Notes under the pieces: model-generated | What the model was told of the DNA's origin: nothing | The model's input: the letters and a program-made list of their open reading frames with translations, nothing else | Database searches by the model: none | Assembly: GCF_022919215.1 (NCBI RefSeq) | Contig: NZ_CP095046.1 | Span: 2,098,501 to 2,162,500, forward strand | DNA: 64,000 nt | Direction: 5' to 3' | Origin: Hymenobacter cellulosilyticus | GTDB lineage: Bacteria > Bacteroidota > Bacteroidia > Cytophagales > Hymenobacteraceae | Made by a program: the position numbers and the translations under genes | In this document: positions 37,233 through 48,174 of the stretch, in pieces | Numbering within the stretch: position 1 is the stretch's first letter | How the letters are laid out: each line of letters starts with the position of its first letter

Positions 37233-40200
37233 ATGAAACACTTCTTCTCTTTTCGCCTGGCCCTAACCGTATGGGCCTGGCTCTTGCTGCTCACGCCCCT
37301 GGCTTCAGCCCAGGTGCTGAGCGGCACCTTCGATGCCGGTAACAACCACACGGCCTCTATCCATCCAGACGGGACGCTCTGGGCCTGGGGCAGCAACAAC
37401 TACGGCCAGCTCGGCGACGGTACTACCACCAACCGGACCGCGCCAACCCAGGCCGGTACGGCGACTACCTGGGTACAGGTCAGCGTGGGCAATGGCTACA
37501 CGGCCGCCGTGCGGGCCGATGGCACCCTCTGGACCTGGGGCAACAATGACTACGCCCAACTCGGGGACGGCACCACCACCCGACGCTCTACGCCCACCCA
37601 AATCGGCACGGCGGCCACCTGGGCGCAGGTTAGTGCCGGCAGATTTCACACCGTGGCCCTGCGCACCGACGGCACGCTCTGGGCCTGGGGCAACAACGAC
37701 AACGGTCAGCTCGGCGACGGCACGCTGGTAAATAAAAGCCTCCCCGTGCAGATCGGCACGGGCACCACGTGGACCCAGGTAGATGCCGGCAACGCGCACA
37801 CACTGGCCGTACGGGCCGATGGCACCCTCTGGGCCTGGGGCAGTAACAGCAACGGCCAGCTTGGCGACGGGACGGGTTTCCGCAGAACGAGCCCCGTGCA
37901 GATCAGTACGGCTACCACCTGGACCCAGGTAGATGCCGGCGACTTTCATACCGTGGCCCTGCGCGCCGACGGGACACTTTGGGCCTGGGGGTTCAATCTT
38001 AACGGTCAGGTCGGCGACGGGACGCTCACCCAGCGCAATAGCCCCGTGCAGATTGGCACGGGCACCACGTGGACCCAGGCCAGTGCTGGCGACTACCACA
38101 CGCTAGCCGTGCAGGCCGACGGCACCCTCTGGGCATGGGGATATAATGGCGGTGGGCAGCTCGGCGACGGCACTCTGGCCAACAGAATCAGACCCGTACA
38201 AACCGGCACCGGCACGACCTGGGCCCGGGTTAGCACCGGTTCTGCCTACACGGTAGGCTTGCGGGCCGATGGCACCCTCTGGGCCTGGGGCGACAACAGC
38301 TTCGGCCAGCTCGGCGACGGGAAGACGGTTGGCTCCGTGCACCCAGCTCCCATGCAGGTAGGCAGCGCTACTACCTGGGCGTCTGTTGATGTCTCCTCCG
38401 AAAACACCATGGCCCTTGGTTCCAGCGGTACGCTCTGGGGCTGGGGGCACAATAGCTTCGGTCAGCTCGGCGACGGTACCATCGTACGAAGACTCAGCCC
38501 GGCCCAGATCGGCACGGCCACCTGGGCCCAGGTCAGCGGGGACTCTACCACACGGTAGGCTTGCGGGCCGATGGCACGCTCTGGACCTGGGGCGACAACG
38601 GCTACGGTCAGCTCGGCGACGGTACCACCACCCCGCGGACCAGCCCTGTGCAGATCGGCACCAGCACCTGGCTCCAAGTCAGTGCCGGTGATACGCACAC
38701 GCTGGCCGTGCGCGCCGACGGTACCCTGTGGGCCTGGGGCAGCAATGACAGCGGTCAGCTCGGCGACGGGACGCTGGTCAACAAAACCAGTCCCGTGCAG
38801 ATCGGCTCGGCTACCACCTGGACGCGGGTCAGCGCCGGAGCCTCCCACACGGTAGCCTTACAGGCCGACGGTACCCTGTGGACCTGGGGCAACAATAGCT
38901 ACGGTCAGCTCGGCGACGGTACTCTCGTACGAAAACTCAGCCCGGCCCAGATCGGCACGGCCACCTGGGCGCAGGTCAGTGCCGGCAGCTTTCATACAAT
39001 GGCCGTGCGCCCCGATGGCACCCTCTGGGCCTGGGCAGCAATGGAAATACCCAACTCGGCGACGGCACCACCACCCAACGGATCAGCCCCGTGCAGATCG
39101 GCACCAGTACCTGGGCGCAAGTCAGTGCCGGTGATACGCACACGCTGGCCGTGCGCGCCGATGGGACGCTCTGGGCCTGGGGTAGCAATGGCAACGGCCA
39201 GCTTGGCACCGGTACTACCACCCGTGAATTCAGCCCCGTGCAGATCGGTACGGCTACTAATTGGACGCAGGTCAGCACCGGCAGTGCCAATACGGCTGCC
39301 GTTCGGGCCGATGGCACCCTCTGGACCTGGGGCGACAACGGTACCGGCCGGCTTGGGCTAGGCTACGAGACTCCTGGGTATGTAACTACCCCTCAGCAGG
39401 CCGATGCGGCCCTGGTTACGCTTAGCCTAGCCGCTTCGCGTAGCTCCTTTAGTGCCGGCATTCGGCCCAATGGGGTGCTGGTGATGTGGGGTAACAACAA
39501 CAGAGGCCAACTCGGCAACGGCACCACCAGCTTTACCGCCAACAGCCGACCTGCGCCGGTAGGTACCGCTACCAATTGGGTACAGGTGAGCACCGGGAGC
39601 AGCCACACGCTGGCCGTGCGCGCCGATGGCACGCTCTGGGCCTGGGGCAACAACAGCCAGGGCCGCCTCGGCGACGGTACCCAGGATGACAAAACCAGCC
39701 CGGTACAAATTGGTACCGAAACCAACTGGACCCAGGTCAGCGCCGGCGAGTACCATAGCGCGGCTCTGAAAGCCAACGGGACGCTTTGGACCTGGGGCTA
39801 CAACGTCGACGGGCAGCTCGGTGACGGAACACTTACCCAACGCCTCAGCCCAGTACGAGTCGGTACCGGTACCAACTGGGTACAGATCAGCGCCGGCAAC
39901 AACCACAACCTAGCCTTGCAGGCCAACGGGACGCTCTGGGCCTGGGGCAACAACGGCGGCAGCCAACTCGGCGACGGCACCACCAACCGGCGTAGCAGCC
40001 CCGTGCAGATTGGTACCGAAACCAACTGGACCCAGGTCAGCGCCGGCAACAACCACAGCGCCGCTCTGCAAGCCAACGGGACGCTCTGGACCTGGGGTTT
40101 CAACTCCTCCGGCCAGCTCGGCGACGGCACTACGACGGTCCGCAATGCGCCCGCCCAGCTGGGTGCTGCCACCTGGGTGCAGGTCAGTGCTGGTTTTTAT

Positions 40201-40992
40201 CATACCGCCGCCCTGCGCGCCGACGGCACGCTGTGGACGTGGGGCTATAACACCGGCACCGGCCAGCTCGGCGACGGCACCATCGTCGAAAAAAACAGCC
40301 CCGTGCAGGAAGTCACGCTCCGCACCGACTGGCGCCAGGTAGCCGCCGGCCAGAACCACACCCTGGCACGCACCTCACAAGGCTTCGGCTTCCTGAGCAC
40401 GGGCTCCAACAACTTTGGCCAGCTCGGCGACGGCACCACCACCCTGAGCACCCGCTTCGACCGGGTGAGCCCGCTGCTCTCGGTGCAGCCGCTGCCCGTG
40501 GAGCTGGTACAATTCACGGCCCAGCGCAGCAGTCCGGCGCAGGTGCAGCTGCGCTGGGCAACCGCCCAGGAGCTGAATAATGCCGGCTTTGGGGTGCAGA
40601 AATCCTACGACGGCCGCAGCTGGCAGCGCCTGGGCTTCGTGCCCGGCCAGGGTACCAGCACTGCCGCCTACCGCTACAGCTATTCCGACCAGGAAGCTGG
40701 AGCTGCTTACTACCGCCTCGTGCAGCAGGACAACGACGGGCGCGAAAGCTATTCGCCAGTGCGGTTCGTTGCTGGTGGGCCAGTCACAGTACAGCTAGTG
40801 CCCAACCCGGCTACGGGTACGGTGCAGCTGCTGGGCGCCCCGGCCAGCACCGCGGTGGAGCTACTGAGCCTGCAAGGCCAGGTGCTGCGCCGCTTTGCTG
40901 CCGGCACTGCGCCGCTGGATTTGCAGGGGCTGCCAGCCGGCTTGTACTTGGTGCGCGCCGGCCAGCACGCCGTCCGCCTCGTGGTCGAATAA
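37233..40992 (+). CDS. Giant secreted RCC1-repeat protein with T9SS sorting tail, frameshifted twice
   Basis: About 1253 residues after repair. Signal peptide MKHFFSF...LASAQ (26). I count 21 RCC1-type repeats of about 50 residues, each with [14 protein letters not shown]; 21 equals three seven-bladed propellers. After them come [14 protein letters not shown]... (a domain common before T9SS tails) and a type A sorting domain ([13 protein letters not shown] ... [10 protein letters not shown]...VRLVVE). Breaks: near 38534-38537 ([11 protein letters not shown]) and near 39033-39036 ([14 protein letters not shown]), each cured by one extra G. Repeats 8-12 and others are over 80% identical in DNA, so assembly collapse is possible. 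Likely a surface adhesin or binding protein. Confidence 0.85.
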
Positions 40993-41009
40993 GTATCGGC
41001 GTCTAGCCG

Positions 41010-41049
41010 CATAAAAAAAGCCCGCTGCGTACAGCGGGCTTTTTTTATG
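41010..41049. terminator. Bidirectional terminator, RCC1 protein and nitroreductase genes
   Basis: Perfect 18-bp stem CATAAAAAAAGCCCGCTG / CAGCGGGCTTTTTTTATG with a 4-nt loop. Confidence 0.92.
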
Positions 41050-41056
41050 TGGTGTC

Positions 41057-41457
41057 TTACTCCGTCACCCAGGTTACTTTCTCCGCAATGGGCTTGCGCA
41101 GGTTGCGGCCGGGCTGCTGGGCCACGTAGCCCAGGTAAAAGTGCGAGGCCAGCAGCGGATTCTGGGCCAGCTTCTGGGCTTTCTTCTCGTCCACAAACTC
41201 GCCGGCCTGCTGCCGGTACAGCTCCGACTGAAACTCAGCCAGCTTTGCCAGCCCAGCGCCCTTAAACACCACGAAGCGCCAGGGCTCGGTGCGCTTGTGG
41301 GTAGGGCCCAGTTGGCGTTTTCCAGCATTTGTTGCACAATGTCGTCGGGCACTACGCGGCCGGGCTCGAACTGCACCGTTTGGATGCTGCGCCGGGCGCG
41401 AACCAGGGCATCGAACTGAGCGGGAGTGGGGAGAGAGGCTTCGGGAGTATCGGGCAT
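41057..41457 (-). CDS. Nitroreductase family protein, frameshifted and internally deleted
   Basis: About 133 residues after repair, against about 190 for the family. N-terminal FMN-binding part: LVRARRSIQTVQF..., MLENANWA|PTHKRTEPWRFVVF (break near 41308-41310, CCC should be CCCC). It then runs QNPLLASH straight into FYLGYVAQQPGRNLRKPIAEKVTWV, which is the normal C-terminal tail. The roughly 60 residues normally between them (the AVACAVQN helix and Gly-rich FMN loop) are absent, with no frame loss at that junction. As it stands the enzyme should not bind FMN properly. It is either a true deletion or an assembly loss. Confidence 0.75.
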
Positions 41458-41489
41458 GGGGCGGAAATCTAGTTCGGGTAAAACAGAAC

Positions 41490-41577
41490 GTCATGCTGAG
41501 CTTGCCGAAGCATCTCTACTGTAGAAGTAAAATTAATTACCACTGCGGTAGAGATGCTTCGGCAAGCTCAGCATGAC
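41490..41577. repeat. Family A/B-like palindromic repeat
   Basis: GTCATGCTGAGCTTGCCGAAGC in 33-bp arms of near-perfect inverted repeat (ends CATGACG), around GTAGAAGTAAAATTAATTAC. The AATTAC middle is shared with the family A copies at 46264 and 53216. It lies upstream of the nitroreductase gene. Confidence 0.7.
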
Positions 41578-41612
41578 GGACGATTAACGGCTCATTTTAT
41601 TTTTGGCCATGC

Positions 41613-44600
41613 TTAATGCGCGGGCAAGAGCTTGGGGTCGTCGGGGCCAGGGTTGAGGCGGTCCTGGTCGTGGTGGCCGCCGTGCTCATCGTCGGGCTTG
41701 TAGTTGGCTTCCATCTCGGCCAGCTTGGCTTTGCCGTAGGCCAGGCGGGTAATCAAGACATACAACACCGGCACGATGAAAATAGCCAGAATCGTAGCCG
41801 AGAGCATGCCGCCCAATACCGTCCAGCCGATGGTTTGCCGGCTCTGGGCGCCGGCCCCGGAGGCAAATACCAGCGGCAGCACGCCCAGAATAAAGGCCAA
41901 CGAGGTCATCACGATGGGGCGCAGGCGCAGACGTACGGCTTCGAGCGTGGCATCGACCAGCGGCATGCCCTTGTCCACCCGCTCTTTGGCGAATTCGATA
42001 ATCAGAATGGCGTTTTTGGCCGACAAGCCAATCAGGGTAATCAAACCAATCTGGGCGTAGACGTTGTTGGTCAGCTTGGGCAAAAACGTGAGGGCCAAAA
42101 TAGCGCCGAAAGCGCCCAGGGGCACGGCCAGCAGCACCGAGAAGGGCACCGACCAGCTTTCGTATAAGGCCGCCAAAAACAGGAACACGAAGGCAATGGA
42201 CAGGGCGAAGATGTAGACCGTTTGCCCGCTGGCCAGTTGCTCTTCCCGCGTCAGACCCGAGAATTCGTAGCCGTAGCCCTGGGGCAGGCTCTGGTCGGCC
42301 ACCTCTTTCAGGGCCGCAATGGCGTCGCCGGAGGAGTAGCCGGGAGCGGCATTACCGTTGATTTCGGCCGAGCGGAACAGGTTGTAGTGCGAAATCAGCG
42401 GGGCCGACTCGGTGCGCTTGTAGCTGGTGAGTGTGCTGAGCGGTACCATGCCACCCGAGGAGTTGCGCACGTAGTACTGGCCCAGGTTCGAGATGTCGGC
42501 GCGGTACATGCTGTCGGCCTGGGTCACGACGCGGAAGTTGCGGCCATACACAGTGAAGTCGTTCACGTAAGCCGAGCCTAAGTAGGTGCGCAGGGCCGTG
42601 CCAATGTCGGAAATGGAAACGCCGAGCTTCTTGGCTTTCTCCCGGTCGATGGTGAGCTGGTAGCCGGGCGTGTTGGCGGTGAAGAACGAGAAGGGCGCCG
42701 CAATTTCGGGCCGCTTGCGCAGGGCGCCCAGGAAGTTCTGGAGCTGGGCGTCGAAGTTCTTGATGTCGCCACCGGCCTCACGCTCCTGCAGCACGAAGCT
42801 AAAGCCGCCGGTGTTGCCCAGGCCCGGAATAGCGGGTGGGGAAATAACCACCACGTTGGCTTCTTTGAGGCGGCTCAGGCGTTGGGTGACCGTGGCAATC
42901 AGGCCCTGGAGCTGTACTTCCTTGTCCTTGCGGTCTTCCCAGGGCTCTAGCTGGCAAAACACGGTGCCGCTGTTCGACTTGGACGAGAAGTTTACCGCGT
43001 TCAGACCACCCAAGCCCGCGTAGTGCCGGATGCCTTTGATCTGGCCCAGCTCCTTCATAATCTCGTTTAGGGTGCTCACCGTGCGCTCGGTCGAGGAGGC
43101 TTCGGGCAGGTTGAAGGTCACAATCAGGCGGCCTTCGTCCTCGGTTGGGATAAAGCCGCCGGCCTTGTTCTTAAACAGGAGTCCCGTGCCGGCCACGATG
43201 CAAAGCAGGATAATGACCACCAGGCGCGAATTCTTGATGCCGCGCTGCACGCCGTTGCCGTACTTGCCCGTCACCCGGTCAAACCAGGTGTTGAACTTGT
43301 AGAAGAACTTGTCAAGGCCGGTCGAGTTTTCGTCGCGCTTGTGGGGCTTGAGCAGCAGCACGCACAGGGCCGGCGTGAGCGACAAGGCCACGAAAGCCGA
43401 GATAATCACCGAAATGGCGATGGTAATGGCAAACTGCTGGTAGAGGCGGCCGGTGATGCCGGGAATAAAGCCTACGGGCACGAATACCGCCGCCAGAATC
43501 AGAGCAATGGCAATAACGGGGCGGAAATCTCGCGCATGGCCGCCAGCGTAGCGTCCAGAGGCGAGAGGCCCCGCTCGTTCATGTTGTGCTCCACGGCTTC
43601 CACCACCACAATGGCGTCGTCGACCACGATACCGATGGCCAGCACGAAGCCGAACATGGTCAGGGTATTAATCGTGAAGCCCAGCGGGATAAAGAAGATA
43701 AATGTGCCGATGATGGACACCGGAATGGCCAGCACCGGAATTAGGGTGGAACGCCAGCTTTGCAGGAACAGGTACACCACGATGATTACCAGAATCAGGG
43801 CCTCGACCAGGGTGTGCAGCACCTCGTTGATGGACACTTTCACCACCGAAGCCGACTCGAAGGGAATCACGTAGTCGAGGTCGGTGGGAAACTGCTTTTT
43901 CAGCTGGTTCATCGTCGTTACCACGTTCTCGTAGGTGTCCAGGGCGTTAGCCCCGGGAGCCTGGTACACGAGCAGGTAAGCGGCGCGCTTGCCGTCCACG
44001 AAGGAGTTCGAAGCATAGTTGAACTTGCCCAGCTCCAGGCGGGCCACATCCTTGAGGTACACCACCGAGCCGTCGTCGGGCCGGGTTTTTACCACGATGT
44101 TGCCAAACTCCTCGGTGGTGGTCAGGCGGCCTTTCACGAACACGATGTACTCGAACGTTTGCCCGGTCTGGGCGGGCGGGGCCCCGATGGAGCCGGCCGC
44201 AATCTGGGCGTTCTGCTCCTGAATGGCGGCCGTTACTTCCTGAGCCGTCACGCCCAGTTGACTGAGCTTGTCGGGGTTAAGCCACACGCGCATCGAGAAG
44301 TCGTCGGCCCTGCTCACGATGTCGCCCACGCCCTTGGTGCGCAGCAGGGCGTCCTTGATAAAGACGTTGGCGTAGTTGTCGAGGAAAGTCGTGTTGTGGG
44401 AGCCTTTGGGGGCGTACATGGCCACCAGCATCAAAATGCTGGGGTTCCGCTTGCGCACCACCAGGCCCAGGCGCTGCACTTCCTGCGGCAGGGTAGGCTG
44501 GGCAATGCCCACGCGGTTTTGCACGTCGAGGGCGGCGATGTTGATGTCGGTGCCTACTTCGAAGTTCACCGTCATGCTCATCTGCCCATTGCTGGTGCTG

Positions 44601-44845
44601 TTGCTTTGCAGGTAGGTCATGCCCGGCGTGCCGTTTACCTGCACTTCCACGGGCGTGGCCACGGTTTGCTCCACGGTTTGAGCGTCGGCGCCGGTGTAGG
44701 TACCACTCACTGATACCGTGGGCGGCGTAATCTCCGGATACTGCCCCACGGGCAAGCTCAGGATGGCCAGCACCCCGACCAGCACAATCACCAGGGAGGT
44801 GACAATGGCCGTGACGGGGCGCCGTATAAAGGTTTCTGCAATCAT
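41613..44845 (-). CDS. RND efflux pump inner-membrane subunit (AcrB/MexB, HAE-1 family), frameshifted
   Basis: About 1077 residues after repair. N-terminus MIAETFIRRPVTAIVTSLVIVLVGVLAI is typical HAE-1. It has two repeats of six helices plus large periplasmic domains; the proton-relay Asp pair is in AIGIVVDDAIVVVE, and GFVLAIGIVVDDAIVVVEAVE is the motif. The break is near 43518-43521 (MREISAP|VIAIALILAAVFVPVGF), where GCCCCG should be GCCCCCG. It is the third gene of a TolC-adaptor-RND operon. Exports hydrophobic or amphiphilic compounds by proton antiport; substrate unknown. Confidence 0.92.
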
Positions 44846-44901
44846 GATAGGGCTGTTAACGAGTGGCAGGTGCTGCTAAAAAGCCTGCCCACTAGGTTGA
44901 C

Positions 44902-45070
44902 CGTCATGCAGAGGCGCAGCCGAAGCATCTCGCGTGCTGAGGGTGTTAGGCGTTTTTGGAGAAGGACGTCACGCTGGATCTGGCGGCGTCCGCATAGCAG
45001 GAGCATGTCTACCGCAGCAGTAATTAAGATTACCATTGCACGCGAGCTTCCTCGCAGGCTCGGAATGACG
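44902..45070. repeat. Family A palindromic repeat between adaptor and pump genes
   Basis: Left end GTCATGCAGAGGCGCAGCCG then CATCTCGCGTGCTGA; right end TTACCATTGCACGCGAGC ... CTCGGAATGACG. About 169 bp with a longer middle than other copies, so possibly one element inserted in another. Confidence 0.6.
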
Positions 45071-45077
45071 ATCTGCT

Positions 45078-46232
45078 TTATTTGGCGCCAGCTGCCGCCG
45101 ACGGGCCACCAGCGGCGGCAGCCGGTGTGCCGGCCTGGATAGTACCACCGTCGCGCAGGCGGTTCAGGCCTTCGGTTACTACTTGGTCGCCTTCCTTGAT
45201 GCCTTCCATAATCACAATCTGGTCGCGCAGGCGGGGGCCGAGCTGCACCTTGCGCTGGCGGGCCTTGCTGGAGTCGCCGGCGATGAAGACGAAGTTTTCG
45301 CCCATCTGCTCCACCACGGCCTTGAAGGGAATCACAAGGCGGCGGCCCGACTGCCGGTTGAGCACGCGCAGCACGGCGCTCATGCCGTCTTTGAGCTGGC
45401 GCTTGGGGTTGCTGAACTGCACCCGAATCTGAACGGTCCCGGTTTGCTGGTTTACACCCCGGTCGATGGCCAATATCTTGCCTGGCTGGTCGTAGCGGGT
45501 GCCGTCGGGCAGATCCAGGCGGAAAGTAGAGTCGCCGCGGCCGCCGGCGGTGCGCTGCAAGTCTACAAAGCGGGCCAGGTCACTTTCGGTAATCACGAAA
45601 TCCACGCCCATCGGGTCCTCGCCGCTAATGGTGTTGAGCAGCGTCGAGCCCGGGCTAACCTGGGAGCCCAGGCGCACCTGCGAGATGCCGATGCGGCCCG
45701 AGAACGGGGCCGTAATCAGGGAATAGCTCAGGTCGGTGCGGGCGGCGGCCACGCCCGCCTGGGCCACTGCTACCTGACTCTGGGCCGTGGCGTAGGAGGT
45801 AGCCGCGTTATCGACGATTTGGCGGGCAATGGCGTCTTGCTGGGCCAGGCGCTGGTAGCGGTCCAGGTTCACCTTGGCGTTCTGTACTACGGCCTGGGTG
45901 CTGCGCAGGCCCGCCAGAGCCTGCTGGTAAGCCGCCTCGTACTTGCGCCGGTCGATTTCATAGAGCGTTTTGCCCTTGGTCACCACGTCGCCTTCCTTGA
46001 AGAAGATGCCGGTAATGAAGCCCGCTACCTGGCTGCGCAGCTCCACGTTATTGATGGCCACCACGGTAGCCGGATATTCGTCGTAGTACACCGCATCGGT
46101 AGCGCGGGCCGAAACCAGGGTTACGGGCGTAGCCGGCGGCGGACCGGCGGGCTTGTCGGCCTCTTTGTTGCCGCAGCCAGCCAAGAACAGCAGGCCGGAT
46201 GCGTAGGAGAGGGCAAGAATCGTTTTTTTCAT
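45078..46232 (-). CDS. RND efflux periplasmic adaptor lipoprotein (MexA/AcrA family)
   Basis: 384 residues from the ATG at 46232; a longer start would read through the repeat element. Lipobox LFLAGC, Cys20. Biotinyl-lipoyl-like and hairpin segments: VELRSQVAGFITGIFFKEGDVVTKGKTLYEIDRR, a coiled coil to about 175, then SLITAPFSGRIGISQVRLGSQVSPGS; the C-terminal barrel is GTVQIRVQFSNPKRQLKDGMSAVLRV. It bridges the RND pump to the TolC-type channel. Second gene of the operon, with palindromic repeats in both neighbouring gaps. Confidence 0.93.
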   Translation of the reverse strand: MKKTILALSYASGLLFLAGCGNKEADKPAGPPPATPVTLVSARATDAVYYDEYPATVVAINNVELRSQVAGFITGIFFKEGDVVTKGKTLYEIDRRKYEAAYQQALAGLRSTQAVVQNAKVNLDRYQRLAQQDAIARQIVDNAATSYATAQSQVAVAQAGVAAARTDLSYSLITAPFSGRIGISQVRLGSQVSPGSTLLNTISGEDPMGVDFVITESDLARFVDLQRTAGGRGDSTFRLDLPDGTRYDQPGKILAIDRGVNQQTGTVQIRVQFSNPKRQLKDGMSAVLRVLNRQSGRRLVIPFKAVVEQMGENFVFIAGDSSKARQRKVQLGPRLRDQIVIMEGIKEGDQVVTEGLNRLRDGGTIQAGTPAAAAGGPSAAAGAK

Positions 46233-46263
46233 ATTCAGGTAAGCAGGAAGAGCGGAGTATTGT

Positions 46264-46359
46264 GTCATGTCGAGCAAAGCGAGACATCTCGCGTGCTGAC
46301 GTTGCCAGAGTAATCTAATTACCATTGCACGCGAGCTGTCTCCCGGCGGTCGACATGAC
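46264..46359. repeat. Family A palindromic repeat between TolC and adaptor genes
   Basis: Complete copy: GTCATGTCGAGC ... GAGACATCTCGCGTGCTGA, middle GTTGCCAGAGTAATCTAATT, then TTGCACGCGAGC ... GTCGACATGAC. Inner arms TCGCGTGC / GCACGCGA are conserved between copies. Confidence 0.8.
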
Positions 46360-46378
46360 CGTTCAGTTGATAGGAGGA

Positions 46379-47728
46379 CTAATAAGCAATAGGCAGGCTG
46401 CCCTGGGCACGCAGTAGGTCTACTTTGCTGCTGAGCACCTGAAACAGGGCGCTGTAGTAGTTGAGCTGGGCCGTGCGTAGAGTGGTCTGGGCCACAATCA
46501 CGTCGAGGTAGGTCTTAATACCCTCGCGGTACTGCAAGTCCACCACCGAGTACACTTCCTTGGACAAGGCCAGGTTGCGCTGCCCGATGAGGTAGTCGGC
46601 GTAGTAGCCTTTGTAGGAAGCCAGGGCCTGCTCAAACTCGGTGTTGATGCGGTTGCGGGTGGCAACGATGTCCTGATCGATGCGCTGGTCGGTGAGCCGC
46701 TCGCGGCGCAGGTTCTGCAGGCGCCGCCCACCCTGGAAGATGGGCAGACTCAGCTGCAGGCCGGCGTAGGAGCTGGGGAAGCGCTGGCTGTACAAGTCGC
46801 CGAAGTTGTTGTTCTGAAACACCGAGTTGTAGTTGCCGAAGGCCGAAACCGCCGGTAAAAAGCCCCAGCGGTAGTAGCTGATCTGGGCTTCCTGCAACAC
46901 TTTCTGGGTTTGCAATTGCTGCACTTCAATGCGGTTGGCCGCGTCCACGGCCACGGCCGTATCCACTACCGCGTCTTGCATCAGGCGCAGCGTGTCGTAC
47001 TGCAGGGTCAGGGGTTGGGGTCCGGCCAGGCCCATGAGCTCCTTCAGGTAGGCCGACTTAGCCTTGATGGCCTCCACGGCCTGCTTGCGGGCCACGATGG
47101 AGTTGTTCAGCGAAATTTCGGCCTGCTTGTAGTCAATCTTATCCACGATGCCCACGTCGTAGCGGGCCTTGGCGTCTTTGAGGCTGCGCTGAAGCCGCAC
47201 GATGTCCTCACTGAGCACGTCGAGCTGGCGCTGGGAGAGCAGCACGTCGTAGAAAGCCTTGCTCACGTTGCTCACCACGTCGATGCGCACGGTGGTGGAG
47301 TTCTGCTGGTAGAACTGCCGCGAGGGCCGAGCGCTGCGCAGGGCCAGCTGCACGTCGTTGTTGTAAATAGCCTGGGTGGCGCCTATGCCCACGGTAGAAG
47401 TGTTGCGCAGGCCAATCTGCCGGGGCACGTTGACGCCCTCGGCATTGGGAAACACGGTGTAGGGCAGCTGAAAGTAGTGCTGGCCGGTGGCGTTGAGATT
47501 TACCTGGGGCAGCCAGCCGGCCATTCCGATGCGGATGGTGGCCTCGTTGGCTTCCTCATCGATGCGGGCCTGACGTAGCAGGGGCTGGTTTTGCAGGGCA
47601 AACTGCAGGCACTGCTCCAGGCTGTACTGGCTGGAAGTGGGGGGAGCGGTAGCCTGGGCCAAACCCAGGAAAGGAGCAAGCAGAAAAAGGCCAAGTAACG
47701 ACCAGACAGCTTGTTGATTTTTTTTCAT
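46379..47728 (-). CDS. TolC family outer-membrane efflux protein
   Basis: 449 residues from MKKNQQAVWSLLGLF (ATG 47728), signal peptide ending GLAQ (25). Two repeats of long helices typical of TolC: YSLEQCLQFALQNQPLLRQARIDEEANEATIRIGMAGWLPQ-type start and a second half beginning near RIEVQQLQTQKVLQEAQISYYRWGFLPAVSAFGNY. It forms the exit duct of the tripartite pump. First gene of the operon; the frame stays open far upstream, but that part is G+C-rich and without a signal peptide. Confidence 0.92.
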   Translation of the reverse strand: MKKNQQAVWSLLGLFLLAPFLGLAQATAPPTSSQYSLEQCLQFALQNQPLLRQARIDEEANEATIRIGMAGWLPQVNLNATGQHYFQLPYTVFPNAEGVNVPRQIGLRNTSTVGIGATQAIYNNDVQLALRSARPSRQFYQQNSTTVRIDVVSNVSKAFYDVLLSQRQLDVLSEDIVRLQRSLKDAKARYDVGIVDKIDYKQAEISLNNSIVARKQAVEAIKAKSAYLKELMGLAGPQPLTLQYDTLRLMQDAVVDTAVAVDAANRIEVQQLQTQKVLQEAQISYYRWGFLPAVSAFGNYNSVFQNNNFGDLYSQRFPSSYAGLQLSLPIFQGGRRLQNLRRERLTDQRIDQDIVATRNRINTEFEQALASYKGYYADYLIGQRNLALSKEVYSVVDLQYREGIKTYLDVIVAQTTLRTAQLNYYSALFQVLSSKVDLLRAQGSLPIAY

Positions 47729-48174
47729 AGCGGGCAAACTAAACAGCTCCGGCGGGAGCCGCACACGGGTGTTGACCACTGCGGAGGGCAGGGTAGCACA
47801 GAAATACGAGTAGCGTGCCGGGCGGGAGGGGGTGGGAGCCCGCCGTGGCGGTAAGATAGGGCGGCGTGCAGGCTGCGCGGCGGTCTGGGGCCCGGGCGCG
47901 CGGCGTTGCGAATAGAGAAATGGCAGCGGGCACGTTTTGCTGCTGCCAGCCATCCCAGCAGGAGCGGAGGCGGCCATAAGCCTGTTAAACCGGAGTGCTG
48001 CGGAAAAGTTATGTGGTGCTTCACCCTTTCCCGCCCGGCCCCGGCTCCGGGGGTAGAACGGTTTCAAAGTCGGGGCGCGGCCCGGGGGTTGCACGGCACG
48101 CGTGTTTTTCGGGAGTGTATCCCAACGGGGGCCAGCTACGTATGCGGCTCGAAAGAGCCGACCTTCCTACCTCT
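47729..48174. other. Gap between divergent TolC and STAS-like genes
   Basis: About 445 bp, mostly G+C-rich. I see no gene, terminator or clear promoter. The frames open through it have no family support. Confidence 0.4.

Noticed and set aside
41613..44845. Split RND pump made of two natural polypeptides
   Set aside because: The junction falls inside transmembrane helix sequence (VIAIALIL) that is restored exactly by one C, and there is no ribosome site or start codon for a second protein.
47995..48174. 60-codon N-terminal extension of the STAS-like protein
   Set aside because: G+C-rich, Pro/Gly/Arg-rich sequence with no similarity to a domain; the ATG at 48175 starts the regular fold.
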